Shown one piece after another: positions 8,847 through 18,482 of a DNA stretch of 64,000 bases (positions are counted from its first letter, which is position 1; every line of letters begins with the position of its first letter). The stretch is from assembly GCA_016716265.1 (NCBI GenBank), contig JADJWQ010000006.1, forward strand, positions 2,011,501 to 2,075,500. Reading direction: 5' to 3'. This stretch comes from Planctomycetota bacterium. GTDB lineage: Bacteria; Planctomycetota; UBA1135; UBA2386. The notes under the pieces were generated by a model. The model was given only the letters and a program-made list of their open reading frames with translations, made no database searches and was not told the DNA's origin. A program made the position numbers and the translations under genes.

Positions 8847-9449
8847 GTGAACGAGGACCGTACCCGTACCCTGGTCGAGGCCGCATCGCGCGGCGAGCCA
8901 CCTGCGATCGACGCGTTGCTCGCGCAGCACCTGCCGCGGCTGCGTGCCTACGTGCGGCTGCGGATGGGGCCCGGTCTGCGGATGCGCGAAGGCAGCATGG
9001 ACGTCGTCCAGTCTGTCTGCCGCGAGCTGATCGAGCATCTCGATGGCTTTCGCTACGAGGGCGAACAGGAGTTCCTCGGCTGGCTGTTCACGACCGCTCT
9101 CAACAAGCTCCGCGAGAAGCAGAGGTTCCACCACCGCGAGAAGCGGTCGCCCGGACGCGAGGCGTCGCTCGACGTCGCGGACGCCGAGGATCTCGTTGCG
9201 CTTGCGCATTGGCTCACTCCGAGTCGCGATGCCGCCGGCCGTGAGCGGCTGCAACGGCTCGAAGCGGCGTTCGCGGCGTTGCCGGACGACTACCGCGAGG
9301 TCATCGGCCTCGCGCGCATCGCCGGGCTGAGCCATCGCGAGATCGGCGCCCGGACCGGTCGCACCGAAGCCGCGTCCCGCAAGCTCCTCGGCCGCGCGCT
9401 GGTGCGGCTCGGCGAGTTGCTCGGTGAGAACGGCCGTACCGTGCCCTGA
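8847..9449 (+). CDS. ECF-type RNA polymerase sigma factor
   Basis: 200 aa from a GTG at 8847, chosen for the TACGAT hexamer just upstream and because the fold starts at once (NEDRTRTLVEAASRGE). Region 2 is LRAYVRLRMGPGLRMREGSMDVVQSVCRELIEHLDGFRYEGE; region 4 is FAALPDDYREVIGLARIAGLSHREIGARTGRTEAASRKLLGRAL, a helix-turn-helix that reads the -35 element. No anti-sigma gene is next to it. The divergent membrane kinase at 6140-8767 is the likely partner, either as its controller or as its target; kinase-linked ECF groups are known from Planctomycetes. Confidence 0.93.
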   Translation: MNEDRTRTLVEAASRGEPPAIDALLAQHLPRLRAYVRLRMGPGLRMREGSMDVVQSVCRELIEHLDGFRYEGEQEFLGWLFTTALNKLREKQRFHHREKRSPGREASLDVADAEDLVALAHWLTPSRDAAGRERLQRLEAAFAALPDDYREVIGLARIAGLSHREIGARTGRTEAASRKLLGRALVRLGELLGENGRTVP

Positions 9450-9454
9450 CCTTC

Positions 9455-11740
9455 CTACCGGATCTCGACCCGCGTCGCGTCGGAGGTCTGGATGCCGCCG
9501 GGAGCGCTCGCGTTGGCGTGGATCCACTGGAAGCACAGGTCGAACGCACTCAGCGTTTCGGGCAGCGGGAACTCGAGCACCGCGGAGCCCGACGCGCTCG
9601 TCGATGTCCCGAGCGACGTGACGAACGCGGTCGGTGCGAGGTCGACGAGCAAACGGCAGCCGGTGAATCCGTACGGATCCAGCGGCAGGTCGGCGGCCTC
9701 GCGCGACAAGAGCAATGCTGCCGGTCGGCTCGCGCCAGCGGTCGACAGGCGCACGTACGGAAACTCGGCGCCGATCCGCCAAGGTGATTCACCGGCGCTG
9801 ATGGTTGCCGTACCGCAGCGGTTGCCGTAGCCGACCGGAGCCGACTGCGTCGGGTATTGCCAGACCCGACCGACGACACCGTGATTCGCCGTGCCGAGAG
9901 GCTGCTGGGCGAACGCGACCAGGAAGCGTCGGCCAGCCTGGTCGAACGTGGTCGCGCTCGGCCAGGCACCATCGAATCCGAGAACGTGACGGTCCCGCTC
10001 CAGACCACGGTATCCCACGACGCTCAGCGTGACGTAGCGGCCGAGCGGAGAGTCGATCGAGTGTGTCACGGCCCAATGGCTGCTGGTCGTGACATCCATC
10101 GCGACGTCGCCGGTGCGCATGAAGCGCCCGCCCGACGCGGTCGCGATGCGAGTCGACGGGTGCGTTCGCGTCGGTACGCTCGACGCGTACGGCCAGTCGA
10201 AGCGCTGCACCCACAGCATCTCGGCCACATCGTCGGTCGGCGGAAGCGAGCCGGCTGCTGCGCCCACCGTGCCGAACGAGATCAGATAGCGGCCGTTCCG
10301 GCCATCGAGCTTCGGCCGCATCTTGTGCTCGGCCAACGTCTCGCGGTCCGTGAAGAAGCCGCCGCCGTTCAGCGAGCCGTCGATGCCGACGTGGCGCGCG
10401 ATGACCGTCTGCCGCCGCGCTCCGAACGTCGCGAGCCGCTGCCATGCGACCATCCACGTGTGGTTGTCGTGGCTGCGGCTGACCGCGGGATACATCGTGT
10501 CCTGCTGGCTCGCGGCGGCGATCTCGAGATGCGTCATGGCCCCCGTCGCCGGCGTCCAGAGCGTGCCCCAGATCGACGTCGCGTTCGTCTCCCCGGTCGT
10601 GTTCGCCGGCTCGACCTCGCGCAGGATCAGCGCGACGCCCACCGCGGATCGGGCGTAGTCCGCACCGCCGACCGCTGCCCGGCGCTGGCGACCGCCCTGC
10701 GGCGATGGCAGTTGGGAGGCAGTGCTGTCGAATCCGGTCGCACCGAGCGCGTGCGCGTGCAGCCAGACCTGCTCGGACGACGCAACACCCGTCGACCGGC
10801 CCCACGCGACGACGAACCGGTCGGCCGGCAGCACCACTGCAAGGTCGGGCTCGGTCTCGCTCGCCAACGTGATGCGGGAGAACACGACGCGTGGTGCGGC
10901 GAAACCGTCGTCGCACAGGATCATGAAGACGTCGTCATCGGTGGAGGCGAACGTCCTCGACAGTGCGACGGCGACATTGGCCGTCGACCGCGACAGATCG
11001 CGCTCGACGGTCATGCCGGTGACGGGTGCGCTGGCCGTCGAGAGCGTCACCGGCGCGAGCAGAGGATCGACGACGACCGGGAAGCTCGCACGGGCCAGCC
11101 AATCGGACGGCACCCGGATCGACAACCGGCCATCGCGCCACCCGGTCTCAAGCGGGAGACGCCTGCCGTCGGCGTCGATCGCGGTTGCAGCGCCGAAGGT
11201 CATCGCACTCCGGCCGTCATCCGACCGGAATCGGATGTCGGCGTGCATCGGCGCGCGTTCGTCGGCCGTGTACGCGCCACTGACCGAACCGACGATCTCG
11301 ACGTCGCCCGTGAGCGGCATGGTCAGCACGAAGGTCTGCTCCAGTCCGTGCGGGAGCACCTCGTAGCGCTCGCGAACGCCGGGCGCGAGCACGATCTCGC
11401 AGTGGAAGGCGTCGATGATCACGGCGTCTTCGCGCAGCGCGAGCGACTGGTCCTTGCCGGCGACGCGAATCGTCGTGGTGTCCCAGCGCCACGGGCTCGC
11501 ACGGTCCGTCGGAGCCGCCGGTCGAGGCAGGAATGTCACTCCCGCGGCGAAGGATGCCTTGAAGTCGGTGCCGCCGGCCCACAGCTCGGGCGTGCCGGAT
11601 TCTCCGGCCGGGACGGTGTGCAGGGGCACGCGGAGACCCTTCAGGAGGTCGGTGCGCACGTCGGGTGCGATGCTGCCGGACTGTGCCGAGCTGATCGCGG
11701 CGAGCCCGGCGATCGAGACGAGGAGACGGAGTTGGTTCAT
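9455..11740 (-). CDS. Secreted beta-rich protein, tandem family A copy 3
   Basis: 761 aa with signal peptide (LRLLVSIAGLAAISSAQ). Third in transcription order of three paralogues (copies 2 and 1 at 11841-14120 and 14196-16496). Shared layout: an N-terminal part with GTDFKASFAAGVTFLP and WRWDTTTIRV; FPVVVDPLLAPVTL near residue 240; a middle part of repeated blades (DVFMILCDDGF, DRFVVAWGRS, MVAWQR, RYLISFGT) that looks like a propeller; and a C-terminal module from about residue 635 (PVGYGNRCGTATIS, LPLDPYGFTGCRLLVDL, FPLPETL, CFQWI). Function unknown; probably a surface or extracellular protein. TATCGC lies 10 nt before the ATG and there is no Shine-Dalgarno. Confidence 0.85.
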   Translation of the reverse strand: MNQLRLLVSIAGLAAISSAQSGSIAPDVRTDLLKGLRVPLHTVPAGESGTPELWAGGTDFKASFAAGVTFLPRPAAPTDRASPWRWDTTTIRVAGKDQSLALREDAVIIDAFHCEIVLAPGVRERYEVLPHGLEQTFVLTMPLTGDVEIVGSVSGAYTADERAPMHADIRFRSDDGRSAMTFGAATAIDADGRRLPLETGWRDGRLSIRVPSDWLARASFPVVVDPLLAPVTLSTASAPVTGMTVERDLSRSTANVAVALSRTFASTDDDVFMILCDDGFAAPRVVFSRITLASETEPDLAVVLPADRFVVAWGRSTGVASSEQVWLHAHALGATGFDSTASQLPSPQGGRQRRAAVGGADYARSAVGVALILREVEPANTTGETNATSIWGTLWTPATGAMTHLEIAAASQQDTMYPAVSRSHDNHTWMVAWQRLATFGARRQTVIARHVGIDGSLNGGGFFTDRETLAEHKMRPKLDGRNGRYLISFGTVGAAAGSLPPTDDVAEMLWVQRFDWPYASSVPTRTHPSTRIATASGGRFMRTGDVAMDVTTSSHWAVTHSIDSPLGRYVTLSVVGYRGLERDRHVLGFDGAWPSATTFDQAGRRFLVAFAQQPLGTANHGVVGRVWQYPTQSAPVGYGNRCGTATISAGESPWRIGAEFPYVRLSTAGASRPAALLLSREAADLPLDPYGFTGCRLLVDLAPTAFVTSLGTSTSASGSAVLEFPLPETLSAFDLCFQWIHANASAPGGIQTSDATRVEIR

Positions 11741-11840
11741 CGGAGGTGTGGCGATACGTGAGTGGCATGACGGCGTCGCGCCGTCCTTCCCAGGAAAGCC
11801 GTTCGGTGTCGGACGTGACGTATGCGCGGTAGGATCTCCC

Positions 11841-14120
11841 TCAACGGATTGGCGCGAGCAGCCCTCGAGTCAGCGCGAACGCGTTGGATCCGCTGCGGGT
11901 GGGGTGCACGAACTGCAGGTGGGCGTCGAAGTCCGGCAGCCGGGAGGGCAAGGGGACCATGACCTCCGCGCGACCATTGGAATCCGTCACCGTCGCGATG
12001 CTTCCGAGGTACGCGGTCGGCACGAGGTCGACGAGCAGATCACAGCCGGTGAGACCGTACGGATCGAGCGGTAGCAGCGTGTCGTCGGCGGACACGAGAA
12101 GTAATGCCTGGACCTGCGCGGGCGCACCGGTGAGCAGCACGTTCGCGGGGCGGTCGCCGGCGCGCCACGAGCTGGTCGTGGATATGACGGCTGGCGAGCA
12201 GCCGGTCCCGTACGGAGACGGCGCCGCCTGCGTCGGCCAGCCCCAGCGCAATCCATGCACGCGAGCTGGCGAGTCGGCCGGATCGGCGTAGCCGATCTGG
12301 AAGCAGTCGTGGTCGTCGTCGTATGTGACACCGGCCGACATCGCACCGCTCGGCGGCAGTAGATGCTGGTCGCGGAATTCGGCGTCGTCGCCAACCACGG
12401 CGAAGGACAGGTAACCACCGAGGGCACCGAGATCCGTGGACCAGGTCAATCCCCAGTGATCCTGACCGAGCGTATCGTGTGACAGCGCACCCTGTCGCAG
12501 GACTCGCTGGCTCGCGTGCGTCAGCCGACGGGCCGGCGTGACGATCACCGGACCGCTCGCGCCGTCGGACCACGTGAAGCGTTGGGCATGGATCGCCGTG
12601 CACTCGTCCCCGCCGGGGGGCGTCCCGCCCGCCGAATACGGTGCCGTGCCGAAGGTGATCACATAGCGGGCGTGGCGACCGTCGACGCGCGGCGCGATCA
12701 GGTGCTCGTTGCCGGGCGGGAGCGCGACCGCGAGCTGACCGGCCCCGACCGTGCCGTCGCCCGCGACTCGCTTCGCGAGGACCGTCCAGCGCGGCGACAG
12801 GGTCGGATCGTGTTGTTGCCATGCCACGATCCATGACGCGATGCCGCGGTCCTTGCTGACGGCCGGTGCCTCCGCGTCGCGCGGCAACAGCGCACCGGGT
12901 CCCGCGAGACGGACGGCGGCGTACTGGAATCCGTCGGTGGCGTCGATGCGGGTCGCCCACACGGACGTGCCGGACGTGTTGCCGGTCGTTCCGGCCGGCT
13001 CGCTCTCACACACGATGAGCGCATCGGTGTCGACGGTCACCGACCAGCGACTGCCGCCGACCACCGGCCGCCGCTGGCGCGCGAAGGACGGTGCCACGAG
13101 CTGCGTCACGTTCGACGTCTGGTAGCGATGCGAGCGGTCGTGCAGGTGGAAGCGCACGCTCTCTCCGGTGACCGTGCTCGCCGAGTGCTCCCACACGGCA
13201 ACCCAACGGCCAGCACCGGCCACGAACGCGATGTCGGGGGAGGTCTGGCGCTCTGCGGTCGCGGAGCCGAACACGATCACGGCATTCCGGAAGTCGTCGT
13301 CACAGAGCGCCATGAAGACGTCGGGGTCACCCGCAGTGAAGCCCGCCTGGAAGAAGACCGCGACGTTCGATGATGTGCTCACGTCATCGCGCTCGATGGC
13401 GACCTTGGTGATCGGCGCCATCGTCAGCGCGATCGTGGTGGCCGTGCCGATCAGGGGGTCGACGAGCACCGGCCATGCAGCCTGGCGCAGCCACGCGCCG
13501 GGCACATGGATGGACAGGTGGCCGGCGGCAACCGACGTTCGTAGCGGAAGGCGGCGCTGTGCGCTGTCGATGGCGACGGCAGCGCCATAGCGGATGACCA
13601 CCTCACCATCGGCATCGAGAAAATCGACGGGAGCGTGCTCCGGTGGCCGCGCATGTGCGACGAGATCCGTGTCGAGAGCGCCGATGATCGTCACGTCCAT
13701 CTCCGTCGGAGCCGTGAGCAGGAAGCTCTGCTCGAGGCCGTCGTCGCGGAGCTCGTAGATCTCCGTGACGCCACCCCGTCTCAGCTCCGCTCGGTAGGGC
13801 CCCGTGATGCGCGGCTGTGCGGCAGTGTCCACCGTGAGCTCGCGCTCGCCGGAGCGGATCGACGTCGTCCGCCAGCCGAAGCGGTCGGCGGCGCTGCGAT
13901 CCGACCGCGCGACCCAGAGCTGCGCGGCGTCGTCCACCGCGAGCTTGTAGCGCTGGCGGAGGCCCCACAGTGCGACCTGGCCGGTGGCCGGATCCTCCTC
14001 CGGGTGCAGGGGAAGGGCGAGGTCGCGTACGAGCTCGCGGGGAGCGGGGTCACGGTCCTGGGCGTGCAGGACGGGAATCAGCATTGCAGCGGCGGCCGCG
14101 AGGAAGTGGAGAGTGTGCAT
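11841..14120 (-). CDS. Secreted beta-rich protein, tandem family A copy 2
   Basis: 759 aa with signal peptide (LHFLAAAAAMLIPVLHAQ). Same layout as its neighbours: TGQVALWGLRQRYKLAV and GWRTTSIRSG in the N-terminal part, WPVLVDPLIGTATTI, DVFMALCDDDF, RWVAVWEHS, IVAWQQ, RYVITFGT, and a C-terminal module with GTGCSPAVIS, LPLDPYGLTGCDLLVDL, VPLPSRL and LQFVHPTRSG. Unlike copy 3 it has a clear ribosome site (GGAGGAC, 9 nt before ATG), and it lies 75 nt after copy 1. Identity between copies is clear but far from complete, so the duplication is old. Confidence 0.85.
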   Translation of the reverse strand: MHTLHFLAAAAAMLIPVLHAQDRDPAPRELVRDLALPLHPEEDPATGQVALWGLRQRYKLAVDDAAQLWVARSDRSAADRFGWRTTSIRSGERELTVDTAAQPRITGPYRAELRRGGVTEIYELRDDGLEQSFLLTAPTEMDVTIIGALDTDLVAHARPPEHAPVDFLDADGEVVIRYGAAVAIDSAQRRLPLRTSVAAGHLSIHVPGAWLRQAAWPVLVDPLIGTATTIALTMAPITKVAIERDDVSTSSNVAVFFQAGFTAGDPDVFMALCDDDFRNAVIVFGSATAERQTSPDIAFVAGAGRWVAVWEHSASTVTGESVRFHLHDRSHRYQTSNVTQLVAPSFARQRRPVVGGSRWSVTVDTDALIVCESEPAGTTGNTSGTSVWATRIDATDGFQYAAVRLAGPGALLPRDAEAPAVSKDRGIASWIVAWQQHDPTLSPRWTVLAKRVAGDGTVGAGQLAVALPPGNEHLIAPRVDGRHARYVITFGTAPYSAGGTPPGGDECTAIHAQRFTWSDGASGPVIVTPARRLTHASQRVLRQGALSHDTLGQDHWGLTWSTDLGALGGYLSFAVVGDDAEFRDQHLLPPSGAMSAGVTYDDDHDCFQIGYADPADSPARVHGLRWGWPTQAAPSPYGTGCSPAVISTTSSWRAGDRPANVLLTGAPAQVQALLLVSADDTLLPLDPYGLTGCDLLVDLVPTAYLGSIATVTDSNGRAEVMVPLPSRLPDFDAHLQFVHPTRSGSNAFALTRGLLAPIR

Positions 14121-14195
14121 GGGATGTCCTCCGTGGGGTCGACACCAGCAGGAGGATCGTGCCCATGGCGACGTGACGCGCGGCCGCCCGTGGAT

Positions 14196-16496
14196 TCACC
14201 GTATCTCGATCCGGAGACCGGACGATGCGCGCAGCTCGTCGGGCGTCACGCCCTGCACGAGCCATTGAGCGTACAGGTCGAATGGTGGCGTCTGCTCCGG
14301 CAATGGGAACGACAGACGTGCATCGCCACGGCTGTCGGTCACGTGCGGTGTCGCGAGGATGAAGTTCGGAGCCAGCGGGTCGACCTGCAGTGCGCAGCCT
14401 CCGTTGATGCCGAACGTCGACAGCGGGATGTTGGCGGTGGTGAGCGACAGCACGCACAGCGCCGGCCGGCCGGCAACGCCGGCGATCATCACCAGGGCGG
14501 GCGCTTCGGTGCCGATCCGGAAGCGGTTCTGCGAGGCCGCGATCGGGCCGCAGGCCGGGCCGGTGATCGTCGGCGGCTGCAACGCCGGGTGTTCGACGCG
14601 GCCACCGTACCGCAGCCAGCTCACCTGACCATTCGTGGCGGTGTTGCGCACCGCGTAGTGAACCGGGAAGCGCTCGAGCGCACGATCGTGGGCGACCGCG
14701 GCGGCGGTGTGGACGCTCGAGCCCGTCGCCGGCTCGGGGAGGTCGGCGAAGTCGAGGATGCGACCGCGGTAGCCGAGACGCGCGACCTGTTGTCCGTGGC
14801 CGTAGCGATGCCACGCCAGCGCCCAATGCGATTGCGTGCGAGCGTCGTGCGCGAGGCCGCCGAGGAGGAGATCGCGCTGCGTCGACGACGCGAGTGTCAC
14901 TGGCGGCCAGGCGGCGGTCGGCGCGACGCTCCCGACGGTCGGCCAATCGAAGCGCTGCACGCGTACCGAGCGGCCGGCGGGATTGGATATCTGCCCTGGA
15001 TACTGCACCGCGTCGGCGACCGTGTAGGCGAGCAGGTAGCGCCCGAACGATCCCTCGACCCGCGGCTGCATCGCATGCAGAGCGCTCCCGCTCGGCAACG
15101 TCGGGGAGAACGTGGTACCGGCGACGCTGCCGTCGGGGCGCACCTGCGTGACCGAGACGGTCCAGCGGCCGGCCAGCTGGGCGAAGGTCTGCCAGGCGAC
15201 CGGCCACGGCGCGCCAGCACCATAGACGTCCCGCGCCACCCACGGCTCGGCGTGGTCGGCGACCAGGACCTGACCGGAGCCGGCCAGACGGAAGGGCGTC
15301 CCTTCGCTGCCGGCGCTCGTCGCGTCGAGCACGCTCGCCCACACCTCGGTCGTGCCGGTGCCGTCGCGGCGGTCGCGCAGGCGCACGAGCAGCGCGGTCG
15401 CGCCGGCTCCTTCGAGGCCCTTCCGTCCGCCGAGGCGCGCGCTGTGCTCTCGCTGTTCGATCGGGTGGGAGGCGGCGCGGATGACGGTCGGTGTGGCGGC
15501 GTCGGCGGGCATCACGAACCACACGATCCAGGTGTCGCCGGGCACGCCACGAGTCCAAGCGACGACGAAGGAGCGGTTCATGTCGACGGCGGCGACACTG
15601 GCGTCATAGCTGCTCTCGGTGGTCGACAGGTCGGTGTGGATCGTCTGTGAAACGGCGAAGTCGTCCCGCGAGCGCGTGACGAACAGATCGCCGTCGGCTG
15701 CCGACGCCCAGCGCACCTCGGTGCGGATCAGTGACATGCGGTCGCTGGCGGAGACGCGGTCGACGTCGACGTCGAGCACTCCAGGGGCAACCGACGGCAG
15801 GCTGCCGGAGCCGATGACCCAGACGTCGACGAGCGGGTCGATCGTCAGCGGGAGCGTCGCGGCCGCGACGAACGCTGCCGGCACGCGTAGCTCGATGATG
15901 CCGGCGGCGAAGGCGGTCGGTACCGCGCAGGTGCGTCCCGCCGCGTCGAACGCCAACGCCGTGCCGTAGTGCAACTCGGCGCGACCAGCGGGGTCGACGA
16001 AGCGAAGCGGTGCAGCTTGCGGTGGCCGGTCCTCGCAACGCAGCGTGGAGTCGACCCGGCCGCTCACGACGAGGTCGGCCGTGCGGGACGGCAGGCGGTC
16101 GACGACGAAGCTCTGCTCGACGCCATCCGCTCGAACGTCCCAGCGCTCGAGCAGCGCGCCGCGCCGGCGCTCGTAGCGGAGATCGGCGCGGTGCTCGGTG
16201 GTCCCGCTCGGGCCGAGCAGATCGCGATCCCCGACCGTCGCGGAGATCGTGCGCCATCGCCAGGGCAGATTGTGTGGTGCCTCGCGCCCCAGGTATGGGA
16301 CGACGGTCGTCGCACCGTCGACGAAGCCGACCTTGAAGTCGTCGCCGGCGGCCCATGCCCCGAGCGACGCGTCGTCGCCCTGGCTGCGGATCGGTGTCGG
16401 GCCGCGGTCCTGCTGCGCAGCCAGGAACGCGCCCAGCGTGAGCACGGCGGTGGCCGTGCGGAGACGAATCGAGTCGCGGACGGAGCGTGGTGTCAT
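14196..16496 (-). CDS. Secreted beta-rich protein, tandem family A copy 1
   Basis: 766 aa. The start at 16496 is chosen because a signal peptide follows (LRTATAVLTLGAFLAAQQ); the open frame extends to 17078 but overlaps the next gene and lacks coding character there. It has AWAAGDDFKVGFVDGATTV, PWRWRTISATVGDRD, LPLTIDPLVDVWVIG, LFVTRSRDDF, SFVVAWTRG, PVAWQTF, RYLLAYTV and a C-terminal module with GPACGPIAAS, IPLSTFGINGGCALQVDP, FPLPEQTPPFDLYAQW and SGLRIEIR. First of the three in transcription order. No ribosome site is seen. Confidence 0.85.
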   Translation of the reverse strand: MTPRSVRDSIRLRTATAVLTLGAFLAAQQDRGPTPIRSQGDDASLGAWAAGDDFKVGFVDGATTVVPYLGREAPHNLPWRWRTISATVGDRDLLGPSGTTEHRADLRYERRRGALLERWDVRADGVEQSFVVDRLPSRTADLVVSGRVDSTLRCEDRPPQAAPLRFVDPAGRAELHYGTALAFDAAGRTCAVPTAFAAGIIELRVPAAFVAAATLPLTIDPLVDVWVIGSGSLPSVAPGVLDVDVDRVSASDRMSLIRTEVRWASAADGDLFVTRSRDDFAVSQTIHTDLSTTESSYDASVAAVDMNRSFVVAWTRGVPGDTWIVWFVMPADAATPTVIRAASHPIEQREHSARLGGRKGLEGAGATALLVRLRDRRDGTGTTEVWASVLDATSAGSEGTPFRLAGSGQVLVADHAEPWVARDVYGAGAPWPVAWQTFAQLAGRWTVSVTQVRPDGSVAGTTFSPTLPSGSALHAMQPRVEGSFGRYLLAYTVADAVQYPGQISNPAGRSVRVQRFDWPTVGSVAPTAAWPPVTLASSTQRDLLLGGLAHDARTQSHWALAWHRYGHGQQVARLGYRGRILDFADLPEPATGSSVHTAAAVAHDRALERFPVHYAVRNTATNGQVSWLRYGGRVEHPALQPPTITGPACGPIAASQNRFRIGTEAPALVMIAGVAGRPALCVLSLTTANIPLSTFGINGGCALQVDPLAPNFILATPHVTDSRGDARLSFPLPEQTPPFDLYAQWLVQGVTPDELRASSGLRIEIR

Positions 16497-16780
16497 GCCC
16501 GCAGGAATGACGTCCGCTCGATCTCGCGACGGATTTCTGGCAGGCGGATGACCTCGGCGCGGGCGAGCGCCCGGACGTTCGCGCGAATCGAGCGGAGCAC
16601 GCCGGCCCCGGGGTCGGCGGCCGTGTCGGAGCACGCTCCGCCGTGGCTCGGTCGGTCCGGCGGCAGTCTCCTCGTCAGCGTCGCGGATCCAGCGTCGGCG
16701 CTCGACCCCCCGGACGGTCGCGAGGCCCAGTCGGTATCGGCTGCCCACCGATCGGATCGGTGGCGGCGCGAGAGTCGCGC
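16497..16780. other. 284-nt gap with small hairpin after the EEP gene
   Basis: Between the start of family A copy 1 and the stop of the EEP lipoprotein gene, both on the minus strand. A 6-bp hairpin with a 3-nt loop (16766-16771/16775-16780) sits directly after the EEP stop and may be a weak terminator. It presumably also holds the promoter of the family A array, but I see no convincing hexamers. Confidence 0.35.
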
Positions 16781-17572
16781 TCAGGCGCCGCCGTGGCGGC
16801 CGAGCTCGACCACGACCGGAAGGTGGTCCGACGCGGCGGACGCGGGGACCGCGCAGCGAACCGGGGTGAGCGCGGCATCGTCGTGCACCAGCACCCAGTC
16901 GATCCGCTTCTGCGGTCCGCCGGCCGGGTAGGTCGAGCCGCCGCCGTCTCCGGCGAGCAGCCACGCGTCGGCGAAGTCCTCCAGCACGCGCGCGTGCACG
17001 CGGCTGTCCGGCAGATCGTTGAAGTCGCCCATCGCGAGCACCGCGGCATGCGCGCTCTCGCGGCGCGCCAGCTCGCACAGCTCGGCCACGCAGGTGAGAC
17101 GCTCACTGTCGTCCGATCGGTGGTCGACGTGGGTCACCATCGCGACCAGCGGTCCGAGCGACGATCGCAGTCTGACGACCAGGAGCCCGCGCTGCTCGCC
17201 CTCGCGGAGCATCGCGTAGTGATGGTTCTCGGAGCTCTCGACCGGCAGGCGCGTCAGCAGCGCGTTGCCGTAGTCACCACCCTGGTAGTCGATGTTCTTG
17301 CCGAACACCGCGGTCATGCCGAGCCGCGCTGCGATCTCGCCCGCGACGTCGATCCGCCCGGAACGCGCGACGCCGACGTCGACCTCCTGCAGCGCGATCA
17401 CGTCCGCGCCCGTCGCGCGCAGCACGTCCGCGATCCGATCGACGTCGACGACGCCGTCGAGGCCACGGCCGTGGTGGATGTTCCAGGTCGCGACGACGAG
17501 GCGCTCGCCGGAAGCGGGGGCACCGGCACAGGCGGTGAGGAGCGCGAGGACGAGCAGCTTCGGTGTACGCAC
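16781..17572 (-). CDS. Endonuclease/exonuclease/phosphatase (EEP) family lipoprotein
   Basis: 263 aa. I place the start at the GTG at 17572 because a TACCGT hexamer ends 10 nt before it and the protein then opens as a lipoprotein signal (PKLLVLALLTAC, lipobox LTAC); a GTG at 17584 is the alternative. Family motifs are VATWNIHHG, VIALQEVD, MGDFNDLP and the final SDHLPVVVEL with its catalytic His. EEP enzymes cleave phosphodiesters in nucleic acids, inositol phosphates or sphingomyelin with a metal and an Asp/His pair. Export and lipid anchoring point to an extracytoplasmic substrate, perhaps extracellular DNA or phospholipid headgroups, but it cannot be told. Confidence 0.9.
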   Translation of the reverse strand: MRTPKLLVLALLTACAGAPASGERLVVATWNIHHGRGLDGVVDVDRIADVLRATGADVIALQEVDVGVARSGRIDVAGEIAARLGMTAVFGKNIDYQGGDYGNALLTRLPVESSENHHYAMLREGEQRGLLVVRLRSSLGPLVAMVTHVDHRSDDSERLTCVAELCELARRESAHAAVLAMGDFNDLPDSRVHARVLEDFADAWLLAGDGGGSTYPAGGPQKRIDWVLVHDDAALTPVRCAVPASAASDHLPVVVELGRHGGA

Positions 17573-17582
17573 GATGCGCGGC

Positions 17583-17588
17583 ACGGTA
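17583..17588 (-). promoter_or_regulatory. -10-like TACCGT before the EEP gene
   Basis: On the minus strand TACCGT ends 10 nt before the GTG at 17572. There is no Shine-Dalgarno, and the spacing matches other candidate leaderless starts in the window. Confidence 0.4.
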
Positions 17589-17929
17589 GCCGGCAGACCG
17601 GGCCGGGTGGTTCGCACCGCGGACGATCGGACCCGGAACGACGTCCCCGTCGATCCGGATCCCGCGCACGGTGGATCTCGCTGCCGATCGCCGGGTAGCC
17701 ACGTACGGCTCCCACGATCGAGGGCACGGGTGCGGACCGGAGTGGCCGACGTCACGGCAGGAGCGCCGCCCGACGAACTCGGTCGAGTCGCTCGCCGGGT
17801 GGCGACGCCAGTCGAGCGACGTGCGGCCGGGGATCTGCTGCCGGACCACCCCGGGCCGATCCCGCGGCACCGCGGAGCGGCCGGCGTCGCCGACCTCGAC
17901 GCGCGTGGTCGATGCTCGGCGACGGCAGG

Positions 17930-17935
17930 TATCCT
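17930..17935 (+). promoter_or_regulatory. -10-like TATCCT before the SnoaL-like gene
   Basis: TATCCT ends 7 nt before the GTG at 17943. The wider GGTATCCTGYC also occurs at 63210 and, nearly, at 26138, each time ahead of a plus-strand gene. Confidence 0.5.
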
Positions 17936-17942
17936 GCCTCGA

Positions 17943-18464
17943 GTGGCCCGACGGAACCTGGCACTCGCCGCCCTGCTCGCAGCCGCGCTGTTCGGCGCCG
18001 TGCGACTCGCACGGCCGGCCGGCGCGGGCGACCCGCCCGAGGAAGCGCTCCGCGCGCGGATCCAGTCCGCCATCGACGACTTCAACAGCGGCCGTCGCCG
18101 CGCGGTCCTCGACCTGTTCGACGACGACTTCGTCGACTCCTCGGGCCGCACCCGCATCGACAAGGACGCGCTGCGCACGCTGCTGCGCGGGGCGTTCCAC
18201 GGCGGCGGGCCCGGCGCCCCGGCCTACCACGTGACGCTCGACGGCGAGCAGAGGATCGCGGTCGACCTCGACACCGGCGCGGCAGCGCTGGACCTGCGGC
18301 TGTCGCTCGGCCGCGTGCCCCGCGGCTCGCGCTACCTCGAGGAGCTCCAGCCGGTGTGGACCGTCGACGTCCTCGCCCACGCGCGGCGCGGAGACGACCG
18401 CGAGTGGCGCCTCGTCGACGGCACGCATCGCACGGTCGCCGGCGCACCTCCCGCCGGCTTCTGA
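17943..18464 (+). CDS. Exported SnoaL/NTF2-like protein
   Basis: 173 aa from a GTG at 17943, chosen because TATCCT lies 7 nt upstream and a signal-anchor follows (LALAALLAAALFGAV). Residues 30-110 show the pattern of an NTF2-fold domain (IQSAIDDFNSGRRRAVLDLFDDDFVD, DKDALRTLLRGAF) and a final beta-strand pattern (EWRLVDGTHRTV). Such domains bind small molecules or serve as partner domains; no catalytic residues can be assigned. It converges with the membrane protein gene on the other strand, 18 nt between stops. Confidence 0.75.
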   Translation: MARRNLALAALLAAALFGAVRLARPAGAGDPPEEALRARIQSAIDDFNSGRRRAVLDLFDDDFVDSSGRTRIDKDALRTLLRGAFHGGGPGAPAYHVTLDGEQRIAVDLDTGAAALDLRLSLGRVPRGSRYLEELQPVWTVDVLAHARRGDDREWRLVDGTHRTVAGAPPAGF

Positions 18465-18482
18465 CGCGCGCCGCGAGCCCGG

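Larger units (their letters stand above)
17573..17942. other. 370-nt divergent intergenic region
   Basis: Between the EEP gene (minus) and the SnoaL-like gene (plus). It holds the putative -10 elements TACCGT (17583-17588, minus) and TATCCT (17930-17935, plus). I see no other gene or structure. Confidence 0.4.

Noticed and set aside
12082..12100. Long open frames on the opposite strand of family A and the ELWxxDGT genes
   Set aside because: They are shadows of high-GC coding sequence: Arg/Ala/Gly-rich, without motifs, and fully overlapping genes with signal peptides and conserved blocks.
16497..17078. N-terminal extension of family A copy 1 up to 17078
   Set aside because: It overlaps the EEP lipoprotein gene on the same strand and lacks a signal peptide; the ATG at 16496 leads straight into one.
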